Source: Methylomicrobium lacus LW14
GTDB taxonomy: Bacteria > Pseudomonadota > Gammaproteobacteria > Methylococcales > Methylomonadaceae
Assembly (NCBI RefSeq): GCF_000527095.1
Contig: NZ_AZUN01000001.1
Coordinates: forward strand, 372,001 to 436,000
Direction: 5' to 3'
DNA: 64,000 bases
The notes under the pieces: model-generated
Database searches by the model: none
What the model was told of the DNA's origin: nothing
The model's input: the letters and a program-made list of their open reading frames with translations, nothing else
Made by a program: the position numbers and the translations under genes
In this document: positions 7,809 to 15,045 of the stretch, piece by piece
Layout of the letters: each line of letters opens with the position of its first letter
Numbering within the stretch: the stretch's first letter is position 1

Positions 7809-9980
7809 ATGAATCATAGCGTCCTTCCTCCCATTCCGGGATACAAGCCACTGAAGAAATTGCGCACGGTATTGGCGATCGCGCGCGGCTGCGTGCTGCT
7901 GTCCGCGCTGCGCCAGGAAAACGAGGCAACCGTTTCGCACGATCAAACCAAGCGCGTAACCTATCTGACCGAGCTGTTCTCGCATATTCACCGGGAGATG
8001 TATCAGGACTGGAAGGAACAGCTGACCGTCGGGCACCGGCCGGGGTCGATGCTCGATCCGGGCAAGCGTCAGCAATTCCGCAAGGCGGTGGCGGGACTCG
8101 TGCTCGACGATGAAAAGTGCCGCGACACGGCCGTTTTCGACAATAACGGTTTCGTGATCCGCACCGTCGACATTGCCGAACGCCTGGCCGGTTTCTATCT
8201 GAAGATGCGCAGGATTCGGCCGTTTTCGTACGGCAACCGGATCACGCTCGATTTTTTCATGACCGTGCTCGGCAAGCTGCCGGCCTTCAAGAGCGTTTAT
8301 GAAGCCGGCATCGATTTTCGCCGGCTGAGCGCCGAAGATGCGCAGGCTTTGCATGATCAGAGCAGTTCGCTGGACGCGCTGACGACCGCGTTTGAACATG
8401 CGCTCGATCCTACGCGCACGCAAAGCCTGCAAAACCAGTCGAACGCTTTCGGTAAATGGCCGGAACATAAAACCTTCGTCGGCGGCATTCCGTTTTTGTC
8501 GCACCGCACCGAGGACGGCATCGATTGCCTGGTCAGAATCGACGGCGGCCTGGTGCCGCTCGACAGCGTGCATGAAGAAGACTTTGTGGCCGGCAAACAT
8601 TTCGCGGATTTTCCGCGCCGGGTTTCCGAGCATCTGGTCGGTTATTTGCCGGGCACCGAGTCTCTGCGTGAAGCGGGAAAACACGACATCGATGGCGTTC
8701 GGATCAGCGCGGATGACGTGGCGCCGCTGTTCTGCCTGGACATCAACATGCTGACCGGCCTGCGTCTGCCGAGCCATACCGAATTGATGGAACTGCTCAG
8801 GCATTGCGAAGGCGGCAAAACGCCGATTTTCAAGCTGGCCAATAACGAGGCGCTGAAAAACCGCTTGCTGATCGCGGCCGATGGCGATGTCAGGCTGAAA
8901 CGCGCCGTCGAAATCGCCTACGAACGCCTCGGCCACATCATCGCGAAGCTGGAAGCGGCCAAAGCGGCGATCTTTGAAGGCAAAACCCCGGATGCGAATC
9001 CGAAACTGTTCATGTGCATGGGCGGCGCCGGCGCCGGCAAGACCGCGGTCGAGGAGATCGCCAAGGCGCAATGCGGCGACAATTTCGTGATCGCGTCATT
9101 GGATGAGTTCCGCAAGGTCAGCGATTTATATCTGGTGCTGACCACCGCCGGCCATCACAGCGACGATTACGTCTATGTCGAACCGTTCGCAAACCGCCTG
9201 CGCGACATGGTCGCCGACCATGCGCGCACGTTCGGCTACAACCTGCTCTATGACGGCACCAGCATCCCCTATCATCCGCGTTATTCGAACCTGGTCAAGC
9301 AATTCAAGGAGGCCGGTTTTCATACTCAGATCGCGGCGGTCGATGCGTTCATCGTAAAGCCGCAAGGGCGCGAGGAAGAACTGTTCCGCTCCGGCGTGAT
9401 CGACAGCGTGAAGTCGCGCTTCGAAGACACCGGCCGCGCGCTGCCGTGGGTGATCACCGTCTACAAGCACATCCGTTCGCCCGAATCGTTTCTGAACGCG
9501 CTCGAAGACCCGGCGCTCGACAAACTGGCGCTGTTCGCGAACGACGGCGAGCGCGGCAAGCATTATCTGGTCGCCGAAAGCTTCCTCTTGTCCGACCAGC
9601 AGGTGGAAATCTTGCGCGAGAAGCAGGGGGGCGGCGGCATGGCCGAGCATTTGCGCCTGATCATCGCCTGGCGCTACGATTCGCTGTTGAACGTGCTGTC
9701 CCTGGGAGACCAGGACCGGTTGGCAGGATTGCTGGCGCGTAATCCGGCGTTTGACGAGAGTAACGTGGCCTACCAGATTTATCCGGTGCAAAACGGCAAC
9801 CGGGTGCTGTTGATCTACAACACCCGCCGGATGATCGATTTCGTCGAAAAACGTCAGCTCAATCCGCATGCCTCCGGCGAGGAAGGGCTGTTACACAAAC
9901 CCGAAGCATTGGCGTTCCATGTCGATCCGCATACCAAAGAGCCGTGGATGACCCGTCTGCAAGGGTCGGTGAGCGGTTAG
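7809..9980 (+). CDS. Large protein with zeta-toxin-like P-loop kinase domain
   Basis: A 723-residue protein whose central/C-terminal part resembles the zeta-toxin/UDP-sugar kinase fold. The Walker A motif GGAGAGKTAVEEIA lies at about residues 405-418. It is followed by an ASLDEFRK segment and YDGTSIPYHPRY, as in zeta-like kinases, where an Asp and Arg act in phosphotransfer. The first 400 residues match nothing I recognise. I used ATG 7809; a TTG at 7791 is in frame. No small epsilon-type antitoxin gene is adjacent. Together with the size and ordinary codon use, this argues against a classical plasmid toxin and for a chromosomal kinase of unknown substrate. The gene converges on bcp. Confidence 0.65.
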   Translation: MNHSVLPPIPGYKPLKKLRTVLAIARGCVLLSALRQENEATVSHDQTKRVTYLTELFSHIHREMYQDWKEQLTVGHRPGSMLDPGKRQQFRKAVAGLVLDDEKCRDTAVFDNNGFVIRTVDIAERLAGFYLKMRRIRPFSYGNRITLDFFMTVLGKLPAFKSVYEAGIDFRRLSAEDAQALHDQSSSLDALTTAFEHALDPTRTQSLQNQSNAFGKWPEHKTFVGGIPFLSHRTEDGIDCLVRIDGGLVPLDSVHEEDFVAGKHFADFPRRVSEHLVGYLPGTESLREAGKHDIDGVRISADDVAPLFCLDINMLTGLRLPSHTELMELLRHCEGGKTPIFKLANNEALKNRLLIAADGDVRLKRAVEIAYERLGHIIAKLEAAKAAIFEGKTPDANPKLFMCMGGAGAGKTAVEEIAKAQCGDNFVIASLDEFRKVSDLYLVLTTAGHHSDDYVYVEPFANRLRDMVADHARTFGYNLLYDGTSIPYHPRYSNLVKQFKEAGFHTQIAAVDAFIVKPQGREEELFRSGVIDSVKSRFEDTGRALPWVITVYKHIRSPESFLNALEDPALDKLALFANDGERGKHYLVAESFLLSDQQVEILREKQGGGGMAEHLRLIIAWRYDSLLNVLSLGDQDRLAGLLARNPAFDESNVAYQIYPVQNGNRVLLIYNTRRMIDFVEKRQLNPHASGEEGLLHKPEALAFHVDPHTKEPWMTRLQGSVSG

Positions 9981-9987
9981 TATTGGC

Positions 9988-10010
9988 GTGGGCGGAGCCT
10001 TTCCGCCCAC
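9988..10010. terminator. Hairpin between convergent genes
   Basis: A perfect 9-base stem GTGGGCGGA / TCCGCCCAC with a 5-base loop lies eight bases after the stop of the zeta-like gene and before the stop of the convergent bcp gene. There is no T tract, so it is only a possible terminator or RNA-stabilising hairpin. Confidence 0.4.
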
Positions 10011-10028
10011 CATCCGGCTGAATAGCGC

Positions 10029-10541
10029 TTATTCTGCCGGGGCTTCAGTCTCGCTTGCCGCTTCCGCTTCTTCAGGCTGCGGATTTTTCAGCTTGTCCAG
10101 CGTTGCCTGGGCATGGCCTTCGTGGTTGACCCCGTAGGCAACATCCTGCAGGATACCGTCCTTGTCGATGATGAAGGTCGAGCGCAGGATGTGCATGCTT
10201 TTGACGCCGTTTTTCTCGCGTTCGCGCCAGACCCCGTAATTCACGCACATTTCGCCCTTGGTGTCCGCGAGCAGTTCGACTTTCAGGTCGTACTTCTTGA
10301 TGAAGTCGACATGGCATTGGCAAGTGTCCTTGCTGACGCCGATCACGACCGTATCGAGCTTGGCGAATTCGTCGGCGAGCGCGGTAAAGTCGTTGGCTTC
10401 GATCGTGCAGCCGGGGGTGTCGTCTTTCGGATAGAAATACAAGACGATGTTTTTGTCGCCGGCGAAATCGTACAGGCTGACCAGCTGATTATTCTGGTTC
10501 ATCGCTCTGAACATCGGGGCGGGTTGGAGTTTTTCTAACAT
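10029..10541 (-). CDS. bcp: Peroxiredoxin of the Bcp/PrxQ type
   Basis: Thiol peroxidase reducing hydroperoxides with thioredoxin. The peroxidatic cysteine is in the DDTPGCTIEANDF motif. The position five residues later, where E. coli Bcp has its second cysteine, is Asn here. Two cysteines instead occur in the DTCQCHVDF segment (helix 3), as in PrxQ proteins whose resolving cysteine lies there. The C-terminus ends in a short acidic Glu/Ala-rich tail (PEEAEAASETEAPAE) that is extra to the fold. Start chosen at the ATG giving MLEKLQPAP, the usual N-terminus; a longer reading adding four residues is less likely. Confidence 0.92.
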   Translation of the reverse strand: MLEKLQPAPMFRAMNQNNQLVSLYDFAGDKNIVLYFYPKDDTPGCTIEANDFTALADEFAKLDTVVIGVSKDTCQCHVDFIKKYDLKVELLADTKGEMCVNYGVWREREKNGVKSMHILRSTFIIDKDGILQDVAYGVNHEGHAQATLDKLKNPQPEEAEAASETEAPAE

Positions 10542-10803
10542 CGAACACCTCAAATAGCTTTATAGTTATTATGGTACACTCAGCGAAAGACCAGGCTTCG
10601 ACGCTTGTGGCCGATGAGCAAGACAGCGTGTTTATTTGTCTGAGCGATTAGGAGCGGAACACCGTTTACAGACGATGTCCTTCGCATGATAATCAGCCGG
10701 GAAACGAAAGTCTAGCCATTGTCTCGATATGGCGGATCAAAGTTGTCCCAGCAACAGGAAACCGCAAGCCTGCCGGTGTGATCTGGCAGGGGTAGGATCT
10801 GAT

Positions 10804-11169
10804 ATGAACAACGATAAAATGGAAGCAGCGATGAATGCGAATCTGGAGAAAATCAACGGCTACAGTGTGTTGAATGTGCTTGAAGAGCGCATCGACGCGC
10901 ACAATTCGGCCGGCTTGAAGGAAATGTTTCTGCGTCTGATCGAGCAGGGCGAAGTCAATATCGTCGTGCAGCTGGATAAGGTGCGCTTCATTGACAGTTC
11001 GGGTCTCGGTGCTCTGTTGTCCGGGCACAAGAATGTGATGGCGAAGTCGGGCCGGTTTATTTTGGCGGGCTGTAAGCAACAGGTGCTGTCGATGTTCGAA
11101 TTAACGCGGCTGAACCGAATTTTTGAGATTTATGGTGATCTAACAGAAGCCATCGGAAGTGACAGTTGA
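10804..11169 (+). CDS. STAS-domain anti-sigma factor antagonist (SpoIIAA/RsbV-like)
   Basis: A roughly 120-residue single STAS domain. The phosphorylatable serine lies in the canonical RFIDSSGLGALLSG motif. In this family the dephosphorylated protein binds and titrates a kinase/anti-sigma factor. The frame is open to 10729, but ATG 10804, with an AGGGGTAGG sequence upstream, gives the best start; ATGs at 10819 and 10831 are alternatives. An RsbW-like kinase gene follows nine bases after the stop, so the two form a partner-switching pair. Confidence 0.85.
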   Translation: MNNDKMEAAMNANLEKINGYSVLNVLEERIDAHNSAGLKEMFLRLIEQGEVNIVVQLDKVRFIDSSGLGALLSGHKNVMAKSGRFILAGCKQQVLSMFELTRLNRIFEIYGDLTEAIGSDS

Positions 11170-11178
11170 AGGTTGACC

Positions 11179-11604
11179 ATGTGCGATCCCATTATCCAGG
11201 TTGAAGTGATTATCCCGACGCAGACCAAGTATCTGAATCTGATCGGCAGTATCGGCGAGCAAATTGCGAAGGATCTGGAGGAATATGCCGGCGATCGCGA
11301 GGCCTTGGCGTATCACCTGAATCTGGTCTTGACCGAGGCGACCGCCAATGCGATCAAGCATGCCAATTACAATGATCCGAAGGATACGGTCCGCATCACG
11401 ATTCATATCGACGATCAGGAATTGAATATCAAGGTTTACGATCACGGCCAGGGCTTCGACCTCGAAAAGGTCGACATCCCGGATTTCGAGCACCCGAAGG
11501 AAGGCGGCATGGGGATTTTTTTCATTCGCACGTTCATGGATTCTGTCACCTACAATCGGATCAACGACGGTAACGTGCTCGAAATCATCAAGCATCTGAA
11601 ATGA
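11179..11604 (+). CDS. RsbW-like serine kinase / anti-sigma-type ATPase
   Basis: A GHKL (HATPase_c_2) domain protein of 141 residues. The N box is visible as LTEATANAIKHANY and the G1 box as YDHGQGFDLEKV, followed by GGMGIFFIRTFMD (G2-like). Such proteins phosphorylate the cognate STAS protein and bind a regulatory partner. A TTG at 11173 is in frame but abuts the AAGG ribosome site, so the ATG at 11179 is preferred. Its stop overlaps the start of the glutamate dehydrogenase gene (ATGA), implying translational coupling. No sigma factor gene is adjacent, so the output of the switch is unknown. Confidence 0.85.
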   Translation: MCDPIIQVEVIIPTQTKYLNLIGSIGEQIAKDLEEYAGDREALAYHLNLVLTEATANAIKHANYNDPKDTVRITIHIDDQELNIKVYDHGQGFDLEKVDIPDFEHPKEGGMGIFFIRTFMDSVTYNRINDGNVLEIIKHLK

Positions 11605-14600
11605 CTGGGGCGCTGATGAAGGGAAGCGGCGAAACCTGGCCTCATGCCTTGCTGAAGCTGGCCGAGCGCGCGCTGGGCAAGGACAAGGGGCGCGCGTTGT
11701 GCGCCAAATACCGGTCCTTGGCGACCCAGAACTATCAGGCGCTGGTCCCGCCGCGCTTTGCGCTGAAAGACCTGCTGCATCTGGAGCGCCTGCAGACGGC
11801 AGGATGTCCGTCGGCAGGATTGCTGAGTCCGAGCCAAAAAGTCGAGCATTACCGGCTGCATTTCTACAGCCGCGAGGAGCGATTTCTCGACGAATACATC
11901 CCGGTGCTTGAAAACCTGCATCTTCGGGCGATGGATCAGGTGCAATTCCTCGCCGATGTCGAAGGCTCGCCGTACTTTATCAAGAGCTTCACGATCAAGC
12001 CCGCACAAAATCCTTGCATGCCGATGGCGCGCCTCCGGCCGCGCCTGCTGGCGGCGATTCAGGCGATTTTGGAGCGGCGCGTCGAAAACGACGCGCTGAA
12101 CAAGCTGATCATCCTGACCGGCATGGACTGGCAGGAAATCGATGTGCTGCGCGCCTACCGGAATTACTATCTGCAATTGGCCCATCGCACGACCCGCGCG
12201 AGCATCCACCGTGCGCTGCTCTGCAATCCCGGCGTGGCATTGTCGCTGTTTCATTATTTCGATGCGCGTTTTAGGCCCTATCAGGACGGCGAGGATGCCG
12301 AGTCCCGGGAAGAGCAGGCGCTGCTGCCGATGCATCTGGAATTGTTGCAAAGCCTGGAGAAGGTCGCCGATCTGAATGACGACCGGATTTTGCGCAACCT
12401 GTTCAATCTGATCGACGCGACGATGCGCTGCAATTTTCATTTGCGCCGGCAATCGCCCGATTATTCGATCGCGTTTAAAATCGACAGCCTCGGCGTGATC
12501 GAGATGACGCCGCCGAAGCCGCAATACGAGATTTATGTGCATGCGGCGACGATGCAGGGCATTCATCTGCGCGCGGGCAAGGTATCGCGGGGCGGCATCC
12601 GCTGGTCCGACCGGCCGGACGATTTTCGCGGCGAAATTCTCGGCCTGATGCAGACCCAGATCAGCAAAAACGCGCTGATCGTGCCGACCGGCGCTAAGGG
12701 AGGCTTCGTATTGACCAGCATCGGCCTGCGGAGCGATCTGAAGGAGGCCGGCAAACAGGCCTATCTGACGCTGATCAGGGGCCTGCTCGACCTAACCGAT
12801 AATTATGACGAGGCGCAGGCCGTGTCGCATCCGCCGCATCTGGTCGTGTACGACGATCCCGACCCCTATCTGGTCGTCGCGGCCGACAAGGGCACCGCGC
12901 AGTTTTCTGACATCGCGAATGCGGTTTCAAAAGACTATCGCTTCTGGCTCGGCGATGCGTTTGCGAGCGGCGGCTCGCGCGGCTATAACCACAAGGCGCT
13001 CGGCATTACCGCGCGCGGCGCCTGGGAATGCGTGAAACGGCATTTTCGCGAAGTCGGCAAAGACATCCAGAACGAGGCGTTTAGCGTGGTCGGGGTCGGC
13101 AGCATGGACGGCGACGTGTTCGGCAACGGCATGCTGCTGTCGCCTGTTATCCGTTTGCGCGCGGCATTCAGCGGTCAGCATATCTTCCTCGATCCGAATC
13201 CGCCGGAGGGCGAGGCGGCGCTGCGGGAACGCAAGCGCCTGTTCGAGCTGCCGGGTTCCAGTTGGAACGATTACGACCGCGCGCTGCTCTCCCAAGGCGG
13301 CGGCGTGTATCCGCGTTCCGCGAAAGACATCACCTTGTCGCCCGAGGTCAAAAAATGGCTCGGCGTGCATTACCGCTCGCTCGACGGCGAATCGCTGATA
13401 CGGTATCTGCTGACCGCCGAGACCGACCTGCTATGGCTCGGCGGCATCGGCACCTATGTGAAGGCCGGCAGCGAAAAACATGAAGAGGTCGCCGATCGCG
13501 CGAACGACAATGTGCGCGTCGATGCAGCCCTGCTGCGCGCGAAGGTGGTCGGCGAGGGCGCGAACCTGGGCTTTACCCAACTCGCGCGCATCGAATACGG
13601 CCTGAAGGGCGGCCGCATCAATACCGATGCGGTCGACAATTCGGCCGGCGTCGATACCTCCGATCATGAAGTCAACCTGAAAATCTTTCTGACGCTGCTG
13701 ACCAAGAAGAACCGGCTGGTCGGCAGCCAAACCTTGTTTGCCGAGATGACCGAGCAGGTCAGTCGTTTGGTGCTGGCGGACAATTATGCGCAGAGCCAAT
13801 GCCTGTCGCTGGAACAATTGCGCGCGGCCGAAAGCGCGACGCTGTTTTTCCAGGTTGCCGAACGTCTGGAGGCTGCGGGCTTTTTCGAAGGCGCCAGCGA
13901 GTTGTTCCCCGGCGAGAAAGACGTGCAGAACCGTGCGTCCAAGGCGATTACTCGCCCTGAGTTTGCGGTGCTGATGTCGGCCGCCAAAATGTTTCTGACC
14001 GAACAGATTCAGGAGAACTCGGATCTGCTCGGCGATCCATGCTGCGATACCTATCTCAGCGCTTATTTTCCCGATCCGATCGTGAAGGGGTATCAGGACG
14101 CGCTGTCCCTGCACCCGTTAGCCGAGCAGATCAAGGCGACCTTCATCAGCAACAAGATCATCAATCAGGCGGGCTGCCGTTTTTTGAGCACGCCTGTTGA
14201 CGGCGAGAAAAACGATCTGTCGGCGCGGATCCACTGGTATCTCGGCTTTGAACGCCTCCTGGACGCGGATGATCTGCGGCGGCATATCGAGAGTCTGGAT
14301 AATCAAGTCCCGGCGGCGCTGCAATATCAGTGCTTGCTCGACATCGAAAGCCTTCTCGACCGCTTCTGCGGCTGGATGTTGCGCCGTCAGCACCGGGTTC
14401 GGCCCGACGCCGCGACCATGGAATTTTATCGGCGGGGCTTGCAGGACGCTTGGCGCTATTTCGGCGAACAGGTTGGCTTGGATGATGAGCCGATCAAGGC
14501 GCGCCTGGCGTACTATCAAGGCCAGGGCTTGGCAAGTGAACTCGCCCTCAGGATGGCTTTCATCACCGGTCTGGATGATTTTTTATGGCTGGTGGATCTG

Positions 14601-15002
14601 GCGGCAAAGGCGCAGCAGGATGTTGCGGCTGTTTCGCGGCTTTATCGGGAAATCACCGCGTTGCTGAGGCTGGATGCGGTCTTTGCGCGGCTAAATTTGT
14701 TGCCGAGCCAGGATGTGTGGCAGGACAGGGTCTGCGGGGCCTTGCGGGAAAAATTGATGACGCTGGCCGGCGATTTATTGCTCGAGATCGTGGCCAGTGC
14801 CGCGCCTTCGTGCGCCGCCTATTTCGCGGCGTCTAAAGCGCATGGCGAGATGATCCGTTATTTCGATCTTGTCGAGGAGGTCAACCATCTCGCACCGACT
14901 CATTTGTATCCCTATCTGGTGCTTTGCGACCAGATGGAAAAGTGGGTACGGGGCTTTCCGTGCCCTCAAACGGCTTTGATGCAGGGCGTCAAGGCCGTTT
15001 AA
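11601..15002 (+). CDS. Large NAD-specific glutamate dehydrogenase
   Basis: Oxidatively deaminates glutamate to 2-oxoglutarate and ammonia with NAD. The catalytic core is recognisable from KVSRGGIRWSDRPDDFRGEILGLM and IVPTGAKGGFVL, followed by a Rossmann region with GVGSMDGDVFGNGML. At 1133 residues it is clearly shorter than the 180-kDa class (about 1600 residues). It lacks much of the N-terminal regulatory region and is nearer the 115-kDa size class. The ATG overlaps the upstream kinase stop by four bases. ATG 11616 is an alternative start. The gene converges on glnD, so glutamate catabolism and the nitrogen-status sensor are neighbours. Confidence 0.88.
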   Translation: MTGALMKGSGETWPHALLKLAERALGKDKGRALCAKYRSLATQNYQALVPPRFALKDLLHLERLQTAGCPSAGLLSPSQKVEHYRLHFYSREERFLDEYIPVLENLHLRAMDQVQFLADVEGSPYFIKSFTIKPAQNPCMPMARLRPRLLAAIQAILERRVENDALNKLIILTGMDWQEIDVLRAYRNYYLQLAHRTTRASIHRALLCNPGVALSLFHYFDARFRPYQDGEDAESREEQALLPMHLELLQSLEKVADLNDDRILRNLFNLIDATMRCNFHLRRQSPDYSIAFKIDSLGVIEMTPPKPQYEIYVHAATMQGIHLRAGKVSRGGIRWSDRPDDFRGEILGLMQTQISKNALIVPTGAKGGFVLTSIGLRSDLKEAGKQAYLTLIRGLLDLTDNYDEAQAVSHPPHLVVYDDPDPYLVVAADKGTAQFSDIANAVSKDYRFWLGDAFASGGSRGYNHKALGITARGAWECVKRHFREVGKDIQNEAFSVVGVGSMDGDVFGNGMLLSPVIRLRAAFSGQHIFLDPNPPEGEAALRERKRLFELPGSSWNDYDRALLSQGGGVYPRSAKDITLSPEVKKWLGVHYRSLDGESLIRYLLTAETDLLWLGGIGTYVKAGSEKHEEVADRANDNVRVDAALLRAKVVGEGANLGFTQLARIEYGLKGGRINTDAVDNSAGVDTSDHEVNLKIFLTLLTKKNRLVGSQTLFAEMTEQVSRLVLADNYAQSQCLSLEQLRAAESATLFFQVAERLEAAGFFEGASELFPGEKDVQNRASKAITRPEFAVLMSAAKMFLTEQIQENSDLLGDPCCDTYLSAYFPDPIVKGYQDALSLHPLAEQIKATFISNKIINQAGCRFLSTPVDGEKNDLSARIHWYLGFERLLDADDLRRHIESLDNQVPAALQYQCLLDIESLLDRFCGWMLRRQHRVRPDAATMEFYRRGLQDAWRYFGEQVGLDDEPIKARLAYYQGQGLASELALRMAFITGLDDFLWLVDLAAKAQQDVAAVSRLYREITALLRLDAVFARLNLLPSQDVWQDRVCGALREKLMTLAGDLLLEIVASAAPSCAAYFAASKAHGEMIRYFDLVEEVNHLAPTHLYPYLVLCDQMEKWVRGFPCPQTALMQGVKAV

Positions 15003-15045
15003 ATTCAGGGAGCGGTTAGTCTGTCATATCCGTCTTGACCGGCTG

